Source: Albidovulum marisflavi
GTDB lineage: Bacteria > Pseudomonadota > Alphaproteobacteria > Rhodobacterales > Rhodobacteraceae
Assembly: GCF_025751435.1 (NCBI RefSeq)
Contig: NZ_JAOWKY010000002.1
Location: 1-64,000 of the forward strand
DNA: 64,000 nt
Direction of reading: 5' to 3'
Shown here one piece after another: positions 36,233 to 45,448 of this stretch. Position numbers and translations under genes: made by a program. The notes beneath the pieces were generated by a model. The model had not been told where the DNA came from. It made no database searches and saw only the letters and a list, made by a program, of their open reading frames with translations. The number at the start of each line of letters is the position of its first letter. The first letter of the stretch is position 1.

Positions 36233-37462
36233 ATGCGCCGCGTCGTCATCACCGGGATCGGGATCGTCTCGCCCATTGGCAACAATGCCGCCGAGGTCGA
36301 AGCCTCGCTCCGCGCCGGCCGCTCGGGCATCGTGTTTGCCCCGGACTACGCCGAACACGGCTTCCGCAGCCAGGTCCACGGCAAGCCCCAGATCGTGCTC
36401 GAGGATCACATCGACAAGCGCAACCTTCGCTTCATGGGCGATGGCGCGGCCTACAACTTCATCGCCATGGAACAGGCGGTCAAGGACAGCGGTCTGACCG
36501 AGGCCGAGGTGTCGAACGAACGCACCGGCCTGATCATGGGTTCGGGCGGGCCGTCGACCAAGAACTTCTTCGTCGCCTTCGACACCGTGATCAACAAGGG
36601 CAGCCCCAAGCGCATGGGGCCCTTCATGGTCACGCGCTGCATGTCGTCGACGAACTCCGCCTGCCTGGCGACGCCGTTCAAGATCAAAGGCGTGAACTAT
36701 TCGATCACCTCGGCCTGCTCGACCAGCGCGCATTGCATCGGCAACGGCACCGAGCTGATCCAGATGGGCAAGCAGGACGTGGTCTTTGCCGGCGGCGGCG
36801 AGGAGCTGGACTGGACACTGTCGTGCCTGTTCGACGCAATGGGCGCTATGTCGTCCAAGTACAACGACACGCCCGAAACCGCCTCGCGCACCTATGACGC
36901 GACCCGCGACGGCTTTGTCATCGCAGGCGGCGGCGGTGTCGTCGTGCTTGAAGAGCTGAACCACGCCCTGGCCCGGGGCGCCAAGATCTATGGCGAGGTT
37001 ACGGGATATGGCGCGACCTCGGACGGCTACGACATGGTCGCGCCGTCGGGCGAAGGCGGTGAACGCTCGATGCGCCTTGCGATCTCCACCCTGCCCGACG
37101 GGCGCAAGGTCGACTACATCAACAGCCACGGCACCTCGACCCCCGTGGGCGACGTGACCGAGATGGAGGCGATCCGCCGCGTCTTCGGCAAGGGCTCCAC
37201 GCCCCCCGTCGCCTCGACCAAGTCGCTGACCGGCCACTCGCTGGGCGCGACAGGCGTGCACGAGGCGATCTATTCGCTGATCATGATGAACAAGGGCTTC
37301 ATCGCGGCCTCGGCCAATGTGACCACCCTTGATCCCGCGCTCGACCCGTCCGAAATCGTGACGGAACTGCGCGAAGGCGTCGACATCGACAGCGTGCTGT
37401 CCAACAGCTTCGGTTTCGGCGGAACGAACGCAACGCTGGTGATGAGCAAATATCTCGGGTGA
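36233..37462 (+). CDS. fabB: 3-oxoacyl-ACP synthase I
   Basis: FabB elongates both saturated chains and the FabA-derived cis-3-decenoyl-ACP. The 409-residue thiolase-fold protein has the active-site Cys162 in T-S-A-C-S-T-S-A-H, and histidines in H-G-T-S-T-P-V-G-D and [16 protein letters not shown] lies seven bases before the ATG, 21 bases after fabA. Confidence 0.97.
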   Translation: MRRVVITGIGIVSPIGNNAAEVEASLRAGRSGIVFAPDYAEHGFRSQVHGKPQIVLEDHIDKRNLRFMGDGAAYNFIAMEQAVKDSGLTEAEVSNERTGLIMGSGGPSTKNFFVAFDTVINKGSPKRMGPFMVTRCMSSTNSACLATPFKIKGVNYSITSACSTSAHCIGNGTELIQMGKQDVVFAGGGEELDWTLSCLFDAMGAMSSKYNDTPETASRTYDATRDGFVIAGGGGVVVLEELNHALARGAKIYGEVTGYGATSDGYDMVAPSGEGGERSMRLAISTLPDGRKVDYINSHGTSTPVGDVTEMEAIRRVFGKGSTPPVASTKSLTGHSLGATGVHEAIYSLIMMNKGFIAASANVTTLDPALDPSEIVTELREGVDIDSVLSNSFGFGGTNATLVMSKYLG

Positions 37463-37468
37463 TGTGAC

Positions 37469-38257
37469 ATGGCCGAACTGATGAAGGGCAAACGCGGGCT
37501 TGTGATGGGCGTCGCGAATGAACGTTCGATCGCCTGGGGCATCGCCTCGGCTTTGGCGGCCGAAGGTGCCGAACTGGCGTTTTCCTATCAGGGCGAGGCA
37601 TTCGGCAAACGGGTGGAGCCGCTGGCGGCTTCGGTCGGGTCGGATTTCCTGGTCGACGTGGACGTGACCAACGACGCCAGCCTTGAAGCCTGCTTTGCCG
37701 CGCTCAAGGACCGCTGGGGCAAGATGGATTTCCTGGTCCATGCCATCGCCTATTCCGACAAGAACGAACTGACCGGCCGTTTCGTCAACACCAGCCGGGC
37801 GAACTTCAAGCACTCGCTGGACATCTCCTGCTATTCCTTCATCGACGTGGCGCGCCGCGCGGCCGAGCTGATGCCCGACGGCGGCAGCCTGATCACGCTG
37901 ACCTATGGCGGTTCGAACCGCGTGACGCCCAACTACAACGTGATGGGCGTGGCAAAGGCGGCGCTGGAAAGCGCGACGCGCTATCTGGCCAACGACCTTG
38001 GTCCCCAGAAGGTCCGCGTCAACGCGATCTCGCCAGGTCCGATGAAGACGCTGGCGGGGGCTGCGATCGGCGGCGCGCGGGCGACCTTCCGCCATACCGA
38101 GGCGAACGCGCCCCTGCGCGCCAACGCAACGCTCGAGTCGATTGGCGGAACGGCCGTCTACCTGTGTTCCGACTACGGAGCCTGCACCACGGGCGAGGTG
38201 ATCCGCGTGGACGGTGGCTTCCACGTCCTGGGGATGCCCCAGGGCGAAAACCTCTGA
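37469..38257 (+). CDS. fabI: Enoyl-ACP reductase (NADH)
   Basis: FabI reduces trans-2-enoyl-ACP, completing each elongation cycle. The 262-residue short-chain-dehydrogenase-fold protein starts with the FabI-type dinucleotide motif G-V-A-N-E-R-S-I-A-W-G. The catalytic Y-x6-K appears as Y-N-V-M-G-V-A-K, with R-V-N-A-I-S-P-G-P after it. It follows fabB by six bases. Its stop abuts that of the convergent hypothetical gene, forming TGATCA. Confidence 0.96.
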   Translation: MAELMKGKRGLVMGVANERSIAWGIASALAAEGAELAFSYQGEAFGKRVEPLAASVGSDFLVDVDVTNDASLEACFAALKDRWGKMDFLVHAIAYSDKNELTGRFVNTSRANFKHSLDISCYSFIDVARRAAELMPDGGSLITLTYGGSNRVTPNYNVMGVAKAALESATRYLANDLGPQKVRVNAISPGPMKTLAGAAIGGARATFRHTEANAPLRANATLESIGGTAVYLCSDYGACTTGEVIRVDGGFHVLGMPQGENL

Positions 38258-38845
38258 TCAGCGATCCGGGCGCAGATCGTCACGCAGCTTCTTCTTCTGC
38301 GATTGGAACGCCTCTGCGTCGCCGTAGTCTAGGAAGTCGGGATACCGGCTGTGCGGATCGGCCGGATTGCGGGCATGGCGGATCGGGCACCAGTATTGCT
38401 CGGTCCGCGCAGAGACTTCGCGGACCAGTGCGATCAGGCCGTTGACATAGCCGCAATATAGGCAGTTCAGCTTCTGAAGCCCGTTCAGATAGGCCAGCCG
38501 ATGCCGGTCGATCACGATGTGGTCGCGCCTTCGGACCTTCTCGATCCCGTAGACCGGAAAGCAGACCGCCTGATAGACCGCGACGAAAAGATCCAGCAGC
38601 ACGAAGGGCAGGATCAGCGAATAGATCACCGGCGCGGTCAGCACCACGCGCAGGCGGGCATGAAAGATGTAGCCCGGCAGCTTTTCCCGGATCGCGCGAT
38701 GCGCATCGCGAACTTCGCTGTCGAAGACCGCCTTTCCCCGCTCGATCCGATATCGAAGCTGCTCACGGCGCTCGGCAAGCTCGCGGTCGATCTCGGACCG
38801 GGTTTCCTGGACAAGCGCCCTCAGGCGGTCGAATGGGCTGGTCAT
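38258..38845 (-). CDS. Conserved hypothetical membrane-associated protein
   Basis: This 195-residue protein has a charged helical N-terminus (about 1-50, R-S-E-I-D-R-E-L-A-E-R-R), one or two hydrophobic segments (about 55-95) and a polar C-terminal part. The C-terminal part has Cys pairs in N-C-L-Y-C-G-Y-V-N-G, and a C-P-I-R-H-A-R motif in the region Q-Y-W-C-P. The cysteines and histidine could bind a metal. I do not recognise a named family. ATG at 38845 has GGAGG five bases upstream. Confidence 0.6.
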   Translation of the reverse strand: MTSPFDRLRALVQETRSEIDRELAERREQLRYRIERGKAVFDSEVRDAHRAIREKLPGYIFHARLRVVLTAPVIYSLILPFVLLDLFVAVYQAVCFPVYGIEKVRRRDHIVIDRHRLAYLNGLQKLNCLYCGYVNGLIALVREVSARTEQYWCPIRHARNPADPHSRYPDFLDYGDAEAFQSQKKKLRDDLRPDR

Positions 38846-38979
38846 AACGGCCTCCGCGTCCATTCTGCTTGGGCGCCAATTTGACCACGGAATGGCCGCC
38901 AAGGCCAGAACCCCGCCTCGGCATTAGGTGCTTGCACCCGCGCGGCTCCGCGGTCAGTCTGCCGCCGAGGGAGGACACG

Positions 38980-39663
38980 ATGCCCATCAAGGTCTGCATC
39001 TTCGATGCCTATGGCACGCTTTTCGACGTGGCCGCCGCGGCGCGCATTGCCGCGGCCGAACCGGGGCGCGGCGCCCTTGCGGCGGCCTGGCCAAAACTGG
39101 CCGAGGACTGGCGCCGCAAGCAGTTGGAATACAGCTGGCTGCGGGCGGTCATGGCCGCGCATGTCGATTTTTGGCAGGTCACGCAGGATGGGCTCGACTG
39201 GGCGCTCGAGGCGTCGGCGCTTGCCGATCCCGATCTAAGAGAACGTCTGCTTGCGCTTTATCGGGAGCTGCAGGCCTACCCCGAGGTGCCCGCGATGCTC
39301 GCGCGATTGAAGGATCAGGGCTTCGCGACCGCGATCCTGTCGAACGGTTCGCCCGACATGCTTCAGGAAGCGGTGCGGTCGGCAGGGATCGGCGACCATC
39401 TGGATGATGTCCTGTCGGTGGAAAGCGTCGGCGTATTCAAACCCGCAGCCGACGTATACGGGCTTGTGACCAAGCGCTTCGGTTGCGCGGCAGCCGATGT
39501 CCTGTTCGTATCCTCGAACGGCTGGGACGCGGCGGCAGCCTCTGCCTACGGGTTCCGCGTGGCCTGGGTGAACAGGGCCGGCGCGCCCCTTGACCGTCTT
39601 CCCGGCAAACCCCATCACATCCTTTCCGAACTGAGCAGCATCCCGGACCTCGCCACGCAATGA
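38980..39663 (+). CDS. (S)-2-haloacid dehalogenase-like HAD hydrolase
   Basis: This 227-residue HAD protein has the type II haloacid dehalogenase layout: nucleophile Asp in F-D-A-Y-G-T-L-F-D near residue 8, L-S-N-G-S-P-D with the motif II Ser, motif III Lys in V-G-V-F-K-P, and F-V-S-S-N-G-W-D-A at motif IV. The S-S-N-x-W-D pattern is typical of true L-2-haloacid dehalogenases. ATG at 38980 follows GAGGGAGG. It starts a plus-strand run of coupled genes; its stop overlaps the next ATG. Confidence 0.85.
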   Translation: MPIKVCIFDAYGTLFDVAAAARIAAAEPGRGALAAAWPKLAEDWRRKQLEYSWLRAVMAAHVDFWQVTQDGLDWALEASALADPDLRERLLALYRELQAYPEVPAMLARLKDQGFATAILSNGSPDMLQEAVRSAGIGDHLDDVLSVESVGVFKPAADVYGLVTKRFGCAAADVLFVSSNGWDAAAASAYGFRVAWVNRAGAPLDRLPGKPHHILSELSSIPDLATQ

Positions 39664-40487
39664 CGCTTTCGCATTTCACCGCATCGGACGGCGCCCATCT
39701 GGCCTACCGCGACCAGGGCGCCGGATTGCCCGTGCTTTGCCTTGCCGGATTGACCCGCTCTTCGACCGATTTCGATTTCCTGGCACCGCATATGACCGGC
39801 ATCCGCCTGATCCGGGCGGACTATCGCGGCCGCGGCGCGTCGGACTGGACCGGGGCCGACTCCTACACCATCCCGCGCGAGGCACAGGACGCGCTGGAGC
39901 TTCTGAACCATCTGGACATCGACCGCGCGGCGATCCTCGGGACATCGCGCGGGGGTCTCATCGGCATGGCGCTGGCTGCCACGGCAAGGGACCGGCTGCG
40001 CGGCCTTTGCCTGAACGACATCGGCCCGGTGATCGAGCGCTCGGGACTGGACCGCATCTGCGACTATGTCGGACGGAACCCCGCGGCAAAGACCATCGCG
40101 GACATCGCGGCCCGGATGCCCCGGACCATGCCGGGGTTCGCGGGCGTTTCCCCCGACCGCTGGATCGACTTCGCCCGCCAGCTTTACGACGAGACGCCCG
40201 CCGGGCTGACCATCCGCTACGACCCCGCGCTTCGCGAAAGCTTCCTTGCAGGATATCGCGCGCCGGTGGCTGACCTTTGGCCACTTTTCGATGCCTGCGC
40301 GGGCTTGCCGCTTGCGCTGATCCGGGGCGCGAACTCGGACCTCCTGTCCGGCGAGACGGCGGCAGAAATGCAGCGCAGGCGCCCCGACATGATCTTCGCC
40401 GACGTGCCTGGCCGCGCCCATGTACCGTTTTTGGACGAACCGGAAAGTCTGAGGGCGATCCGGGCCTGGCTGGAGCGTCTGACATGA
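39660..40487 (+). CDS. Alpha/beta-hydrolase
   Basis: This 275-residue alpha/beta-hydrolase has the nucleophile elbow G-T-S-R-G-G-L-I-G near residue 97, the acid region A-N-S-D-L-L-S and the catalytic His in G-R-A-H-V-P-F-L. Its oxyanion part reads L-C-L-A-G-L-T-R-S. It overlaps the HAD gene and the following lyase gene by four bases each (ATGA), so the three are translated together. The substrate is unknown. Confidence 0.8.
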   Translation: MTLSHFTASDGAHLAYRDQGAGLPVLCLAGLTRSSTDFDFLAPHMTGIRLIRADYRGRGASDWTGADSYTIPREAQDALELLNHLDIDRAAILGTSRGGLIGMALAATARDRLRGLCLNDIGPVIERSGLDRICDYVGRNPAAKTIADIAARMPRTMPGFAGVSPDRWIDFARQLYDETPAGLTIRYDPALRESFLAGYRAPVADLWPLFDACAGLPLALIRGANSDLLSGETAAEMQRRRPDMIFADVPGRAHVPFLDEPESLRAIRAWLERLT

Positions 40488-41461
40488 ACATCGACATGAT
40501 CCGCGCTGCCGAGGCGCGACTGAAGGGGGCGGTACGGGAAACGCCGCTTTTGTCTTCTCCCGCGTTGGACGCCATTGCGGGGCGCCGGGTGCTTGTGAAG
40601 CCCGAGTGCCTTCAGCATACGGGATCGTTCAAATTGCGGGGCGGCTGGTCGGCGGTCTCTGCCCTTCCCCCTGTCGCGCTTGAGCGCGGGGTCATCGCCT
40701 TTTCCTCGGGCAATCACGCGCAGGGCGTGGCGCTTGCCGCGCGACGTCATAGTGCGCCGGCTGTCATCGTCATGCCATCCGACGCCCCTGCGGTGAAGAT
40801 CGCCAACACCCGTGAGCTTGGGGCCGAGATCGTGCTGTACGACCGCGTGACCGAAGACCGGGACGCCATCGGCGCGGCGCTGGCCGCCGAACGCGGCCTG
40901 ACCCTGATCAAGCCCTTCGACGAACCGCAGGTCATCGCGGGCCAGGGCACGGCAGGGCTTGAAATCGCCCGGCAGTCGCTTGCCCTGGGCGTGACCGAGG
41001 CCGAGGTGTTCGTTCCTTGCGGCGGCGGCGGGCTCAGCTCCGGAATAGCGCTGGCGTGCGAGGCCGCAGCGCCGGGTCTTCGCATCCGCACGGCCGAACC
41101 TGAGGCCTTTGATGACACGGCCAGATCGCTCGCCTCGGGATGCATCCAGCGCAATACGCGGCTGTCAGGTTCGCTTTGCGACGCGATCGTGACGCCGCAG
41201 CCGGGCAATCTGACCTTCCCGATCCTCGCCCGGCTTGCCGGCCCCGGTCTTGTCGTGACCGAGGACGAGGCGCTGCGGGCCATGGCCATGGCCTTCGCGC
41301 ATCTGCGCATCGTGGTCGAACCGGGTGGCGCCGTGGCTCTGGCCGCAGCCCTTTTTCACCCGGAGGAGTCCCAGGCCGACACGGTCATCGCGGTCTGCTC
41401 GGGCGGCAATGTCGACGCCGCCATCTTCGCACTGGCACTGTCCAAGCTGGAGGCCGCATGA
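40484..41461 (+). CDS. Threonine/serine dehydratase-family PLP lyase
   Basis: This 325-residue fold-type II PLP enzyme has the Schiff-base Lys in H-T-G-S-F-K-L-R-G-G near residue 46, S-S-G-N-H-A-Q-G near 80 and phosphate-binding P-C-G-G-G-G-L-S-S-G near 180. It lacks the C-terminal regulatory domain of IlvA and resembles catabolic threonine dehydratases or hydroxyectoine-type (EutB) lyases. The start ATG and stop each overlap neighbours by four bases. A hydroxy-amino-acid substrate is likely but not identified. Confidence 0.82.
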   Translation: MNIDMIRAAEARLKGAVRETPLLSSPALDAIAGRRVLVKPECLQHTGSFKLRGGWSAVSALPPVALERGVIAFSSGNHAQGVALAARRHSAPAVIVMPSDAPAVKIANTRELGAEIVLYDRVTEDRDAIGAALAAERGLTLIKPFDEPQVIAGQGTAGLEIARQSLALGVTEAEVFVPCGGGGLSSGIALACEAAAPGLRIRTAEPEAFDDTARSLASGCIQRNTRLSGSLCDAIVTPQPGNLTFPILARLAGPGLVVTEDEALRAMAMAFAHLRIVVEPGGAVALAAALFHPEESQADTVIAVCSGGNVDAAIFALALSKLEAA

Positions 41462-42252
41462 ACATCCTCGACCTTGGGGAAACCCACATCCACTGGCGCG
41501 AAGACGGCGACCCCGCCGGGGCACCCGTCGTATTCTCGAATTCGCTCGGCACGGATTTGCGGCTTTGGGACAAGATCGTGCCCATGATGCCCCCCGGCCT
41601 CAGGCTGATCCGGTACGACACGCGCGGGCACGGGCTGTCCGCTTGCCCGGCTGGGGCCTACTCGATGGGGGCGCTGATCCGCGACGCCGAACGGCTTCTG
41701 GACGCGCTGGCGGTCAAGGACTGCGTCTTTGTCGGCCTGTCCCTGGGCGGGCTGATCGCGCAGGGTCTGGCCGTCAAGCGCCTTGACCTGGTGCGCGCGA
41801 TGGTGCTGTCCAATACGGCTGCCAAGATCGGCACGGCGCAGATGTGGGCCGACCGCGTGGAAAAGGTCCGAACCCATGGGATCGAGGCGATCGCCGACGG
41901 AATGATGGAGCGGTGGTTCACGCGCAGGTTCCGCGAAACGCCCGAACTGAAGGGCTGGCGCGCCATGCTGACGGGAACGCCCGTTGACGGCTACACCGGA
42001 TGCTCGTCGGCGATCGCGGGAACCGACTTCATCACTCCTACATCGGGGCTTGCGCTGCCGACGCTGGCCATCGCGGGATCGGATGACGGGGCAACGCCCG
42101 CGGATCTGGTGCGGGAAACGGCCGATCTGGTGCGCGGCAGCCGGTTTCACCTGATCCGCGGTGTTGGCCATCTGCCACCCGTCGAAAAGCCGGACGACTA
42201 CGCCAAGGTCCTGGCGGGCTTCTTGCACGACATCGGCCATACCGCGGGCTAG
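41458..42252 (+). CDS. 3-oxoadipate enol-lactonase-like alpha/beta-hydrolase
   Basis: This 264-residue protein resembles PcaD: F-S-N-S-L-G-T-D-L-R-L-W near the start, R-Y-D-T-R-G-H-G-L-S, the nucleophile elbow G-L-S-L-G-G-L-I-A-Q-G, and the catalytic His in G-V-G-H-L-P-P-V-E-K-P. PcaD opens 3-oxoadipate enol-lactone in the beta-ketoadipate pathway, but no other pca genes are near, so its role here may differ. It is coupled by ATGA to the upstream lyase. Confidence 0.8.
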   Translation: MNILDLGETHIHWREDGDPAGAPVVFSNSLGTDLRLWDKIVPMMPPGLRLIRYDTRGHGLSACPAGAYSMGALIRDAERLLDALAVKDCVFVGLSLGGLIAQGLAVKRLDLVRAMVLSNTAAKIGTAQMWADRVEKVRTHGIEAIADGMMERWFTRRFRETPELKGWRAMLTGTPVDGYTGCSSAIAGTDFITPTSGLALPTLAIAGSDDGATPADLVRETADLVRGSRFHLIRGVGHLPPVEKPDDYAKVLAGFLHDIGHTAG

Positions 42253-42257
42253 CCCGA

Positions 42258-42983
42258 ATGTCGCACTTCACACTTGTTCATGGCTCCTGCCACGGTGCCT
42301 GGTGCTGGGCCGAAGTGATCGCCGCGCTCACCCGGCTTGGGCATTCGGCCAGGGCGATCGACCTGCCCGCGCATGGGGCCGACCGGACGCCCCCGGGCGA
42401 GGCAACGCTCGATCGCTATGCGGCCGCGATCCTGGGCGCAATCGACAAACCGACGATCCTTGTTGGCCATTCCGCAGGCGGCTTTCCGGTCACTCTCGCC
42501 GCCTCCCTCGCCCCCGAGAAGATCACGCGGCTGATCTATCTTTGCGCCTACGTCCCCGCACTCGGCCAGTCGATCATCGACCTGCGCCGTGCGGGGCCAC
42601 GCCAACCCCTGAAAGGCGTGGTGAAGGCCGATCCGGGCGGCGTGACCTACCACGCCGATCCGGCAGGCGCGCGGCGGACCTTCTTCCACGACTGCCCAGA
42701 AGACAAGGCGGCCGCCGCCGTCCGCCTTCTTGGCCCCGAGCCGATCGCGCCCCAGGCGACGCCCCTGCCGCCGGGCCTGGAAACGCCGCCGCACCCCCGC
42801 CACTACATCCTGTGCGAGGATGACCGCACAATCCCACCCGAATATCAGGCAGACATGGCGCGCCCCTTCGGCCGGGCGGTCACGCGGCTGCCTTCAGGGC
42901 ATTCGCCCTTCCTGACCGCCCCTGCGCGCCTTGCCCGCCTTCTTGACCTGCTGGCCACCGAGGCCCCTTCCCTCGTGCCGTGA
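42258..42983 (+). CDS. Alpha/beta-hydrolase, EstC/hydroxynitrile lyase-like
   Basis: This 241-residue protein has the plant-type esterase start L-V-H-G-S-C-H-G-A-W-C-W, the nucleophile elbow G-H-S-A-G-G-F near residue 70 and the His in P-S-G-H-S-P-F. Such proteins include salicylate methylesterases and pyrethroid hydrolases. It lies five bases after the PcaD-like gene. It is the third hydrolase of the run and is not closely similar to the other two. Confidence 0.78.
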   Translation: MSHFTLVHGSCHGAWCWAEVIAALTRLGHSARAIDLPAHGADRTPPGEATLDRYAAAILGAIDKPTILVGHSAGGFPVTLAASLAPEKITRLIYLCAYVPALGQSIIDLRRAGPRQPLKGVVKADPGGVTYHADPAGARRTFFHDCPEDKAAAAVRLLGPEPIAPQATPLPPGLETPPHPRHYILCEDDRTIPPEYQADMARPFGRAVTRLPSGHSPFLTAPARLARLLDLLATEAPSLVP

Positions 42984-43034
42984 CCGGCGCTAGCGTGTCG
43001 CGGCCCGGCGGCCATTTCCGCGGGCCGGGACTCC

Positions 43035-44258
43035 ATGCAACACCGCCTAGCGCTGATCTTCATCCTGGCGACGGTCGCCATAGACTCCATCGGCATCGGG
43101 ATCATCTTCCCGGTGATGCCCGACCTCATGCGTGACGTGACCGGGGCCTCTCTGGCGCAGGCGGCACTGTGGGGCGGCGTCTTGGCCACCGCCTTCGCCG
43201 CGATGCAATTCCTGTGCGGCCCGGTCGTCGGCAACCTGTCGGACCGCTTCGGCCGCCGCCCGGTGATGCTGGTGGCGCTTGCCACGATGGCGATCGACTA
43301 CCTGGTGATGGCGCTGGCGCAATCCGTCTGGCTTCTGCTGTTGGCGCGCATCGTCGCCGGAGCGTCCGCGGCCACCTATGCCACCGCGGGCGCCTATGTC
43401 GCCGACGTATCCGGGCCGCAGGAACGCGCCCGCAACTTCGGGCTGATCGGCGCAGCCTTCGGTGTAGGCTTCGTTCTTGGCCCGCTTATCGGCGGCGCGG
43501 CGTCGGTGCTTGACGTGCGCGCGCCCTTCTACGCCGCCGCCGCCATCGCCGCGGCGAACTTCCTTTTCGGCTTCGTGATCCTGCCCGAAAGCCTGCCCGA
43601 AGGCCGCCGACGCCGGATCACGCTTGCCCGCGCCAATCCGTTCGCTTCCTTCCGCGCGATCGGCCATCTTCCGGGCCTGCGCCGCTATCTTGTGGTGATG
43701 TTTCTCTACACCGTTTGCTTCACCGCCTATCCGGCGGTCTGGTCCTATTTCGGCGCGGCGCAGTTCGGCTGGGACGGCTGGTGGAACGGGCTTTCGCTGG
43801 CCGTGTTCGGCATATTCATGGCGCTGGTGCAGGGACTTGGCGTCGGCCCCGCCACCCGGCTCTGGGGAGAGGAGCGCACCGCGGTCTACGGCTGCGTCAT
43901 GCATGTCCTGACCTTCGGATTCTACGGGCTTGTCACCTCCGGCTTCTGGGCGATGGCCTTCACCCCGATCGCGGCCCTGGGCGATGTCGCGGGCCCCGCG
44001 ATGCAGGGCCGCATGACGAACCTCACGCCCGAGGACCAGCAGGGAGAGTTGCAAGGCGTCATCTCCTCGGTCTCGGCCGTGGCCGCCACCGTTTCGCCGC
44101 TGGTGATGACCTGGATATTCGCGCATTTCACCAAGGTCGGCGCAGCGCCTTACTGGCCGGGCGCGCCCTTCATCCTGTCCGCGGCCATCATGGTCGCTGT
44201 CGTGCTTATCCTTGTCGCGCCCTCGCGCGCGCCCGCGGCACCGCCCGCCAAGATCTGA
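43035..44258 (+). CDS. MFS transporter, TetA-like
   Basis: This 407-residue protein has twelve hydrophobic segments and the MFS loop motif L-S-D-R-F-G-R-R-P-V after segment 2. The start I-D-S-I-G-I-G-I-I-F-P-V-M-P resembles TetA(A/B/C)-type drug/H+ antiporters. In this context it could import or export the substrate of the neighbouring catabolic enzymes rather than a drug. It is 51 bases after the hydrolase and 18 before the alcohol dehydrogenase. Confidence 0.82.
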   Translation: MQHRLALIFILATVAIDSIGIGIIFPVMPDLMRDVTGASLAQAALWGGVLATAFAAMQFLCGPVVGNLSDRFGRRPVMLVALATMAIDYLVMALAQSVWLLLLARIVAGASAATYATAGAYVADVSGPQERARNFGLIGAAFGVGFVLGPLIGGAASVLDVRAPFYAAAAIAAANFLFGFVILPESLPEGRRRRITLARANPFASFRAIGHLPGLRRYLVVMFLYTVCFTAYPAVWSYFGAAQFGWDGWWNGLSLAVFGIFMALVQGLGVGPATRLWGEERTAVYGCVMHVLTFGFYGLVTSGFWAMAFTPIAALGDVAGPAMQGRMTNLTPEDQQGELQGVISSVSAVAATVSPLVMTWIFAHFTKVGAAPYWPGAPFILSAAIMVAVVLILVAPSRAPAAPPAKI

Positions 44259-44276
44259 ACCGCAGGAGGACAACGA

Positions 44277-45356
44277 ATGACCCAAGTGAGAGCCGCGATC
44301 TGCGAAACCTTCGGCGCGCCGCTCGCGCTTGAAACGCTGACCCTGCGCGCGCCCGAGTCGGGCGAGGTCGAAGTCGCCATCGAAGCCTGCGCCATCTGCC
44401 ATTCGGACATCACCTATATCGACGGCGGTTGGGGCGGCGACCTGCCCGCGGTCTTCGGGCACGAGGCCGCGGGCCGCGTCACCGCAACCGGGCCGGGCGT
44501 CACCCGCCTGGCGCAGGGCGACGCGGTCCTCGTGACGCTGATCCGCGCCTGCGGCCACTGCGCCCCCTGTGCCTCGGGGCATCCGACGCGCTGCGAAACG
44601 CCCGCCCGGCCGACCTCGCCGCTAAGCCGGCCGGATGGCGCGCCCGTCGCCCAGGGCCTGAACTGCGCGGCCTTCGCGGACCACGTCGTCGTGCACGAAA
44701 GCCAGATCGCCCCTCTGCCCGAAGGCATCCCGATGGAAACGGCGGCGCTTCTGTCCTGCGGGGTCATCACCGGGCTGGGCGCGGCGGTTAACACCGCCCG
44801 AATCCGGCCCGGAGAGATCGCCGTCGTCATCGGCGCGGGCGGCGTCGGGCTGAATGCCATCCAGGGCGCACGGCTCGCCGGGGCCGCCCGCGTCATCGCC
44901 GTCGACACCAACCCCGCCAAGTTGGAGGCTGCAAAGGAATTCGGCGCAACCGACGGCATCCTCGCAACCGATCCGAAACCCTGGTCCGCGGCAAAGAAGA
45001 TCGCGGGCCGCGGTGCCGATGCCGTGCTGGTCACCGTGGGCGCGATCCCCGCCTACGACACCGCCGCGCGCTACCTCGCCCCCGGCGGGCGGCTCGTCGC
45101 CGTGGGCATGCCGCATTCGGGCGCAAGATCAGCTTGGGAACCGGTGGTCCTTGCCGCCACCGGCCAGTCGATCGCCGGCTCGTTCATGGGCGACACGGTT
45201 CTTGCCCGCGACATTCCCTGGATCGTCGATCTGTATCGGCAGGGGCGGCTCAAGCTGGATGAACTGATCACGGGCCGCTGGACGCTTGACCAGATCAACG
45301 AGGCCATCGCCGACACCCGATCGGGAGCCGCGCGCCGCAATGTGCTGATCTTCTGA
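44277..45356 (+). CDS. Zinc-dependent alcohol dehydrogenase (class III-like)
   Basis: This 359-residue medium-chain dehydrogenase has catalytic zinc ligands C-H-S-D (in C-A-I-C-H-S-D) and G-H-E-A-A-G. Structural zinc cysteines appear as C-G-H-C-A-P-C with further Cys after it. The dinucleotide motif is I-G-A-G-G-V-G-L-N-A-I-Q. It resembles the S-(hydroxymethyl)glutathione dehydrogenase branch. GGAGG lies before the ATG. The enzyme probably oxidises an alcohol or aldehyde from the local pathway. Confidence 0.82.
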   Translation: MTQVRAAICETFGAPLALETLTLRAPESGEVEVAIEACAICHSDITYIDGGWGGDLPAVFGHEAAGRVTATGPGVTRLAQGDAVLVTLIRACGHCAPCASGHPTRCETPARPTSPLSRPDGAPVAQGLNCAAFADHVVVHESQIAPLPEGIPMETAALLSCGVITGLGAAVNTARIRPGEIAVVIGAGGVGLNAIQGARLAGAARVIAVDTNPAKLEAAKEFGATDGILATDPKPWSAAKKIAGRGADAVLVTVGAIPAYDTAARYLAPGGRLVAVGMPHSGARSAWEPVVLAATGQSIAGSFMGDTVLARDIPWIVDLYRQGRLKLDELITGRWTLDQINEAIADTRSGAARRNVLIF

Positions 45357-45375
45357 CTTCTTCTTTTCAGAAATA

Positions 45376-45426
45376 CCCCGCGGGGGAAGGACCGGGGAAC
45401 CCGGTTCCGGGGGGCGCGAAGCCCCC
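45376..45426. repeat. Cluster of GC-rich palindromes (REP-like) after the alcohol dehydrogenase gene
   Basis: Three palindromes stand in a row: CCCCGCGGGG (45376-45385), GGAACC-C-GGTTCC (45396-45408) and GGGGGC-GCGAA-GCCCCC (45410-45426), preceded by TTCTTTTCAGAAATA. This type of element recurs in rhodobacterial intergenic regions in my recollection. It may terminate or stabilise transcripts. No second copy is seen in this window. Confidence 0.45.
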
Positions 45427-45448
45427 GCCCGCCAGAACCGGAGGAACC

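Noticed and set aside
35681-38224. Very long minus-strand open frame opposite fabA-fabB-fabI
   Set aside because: It is an antisense shadow caused by high third-position GC in the fab genes; composition is Arg/His/Gly-rich and matches no family.
42258-42983. Hydroxynitrile lyase
   Set aside because: Fold similarity only; the sequence does not allow this function to be told from an esterase.
43047-44582. Long minus-strand open frame opposite the MFS transporter gene
   Set aside because: Antisense shadow; the plus strand encodes a clear twelve-segment transporter.
45357-45448. Rho-independent terminator
   Set aside because: Strong hairpins are present but no T-run follows the stems on the plus strand, so it is listed as a palindromic repeat instead.
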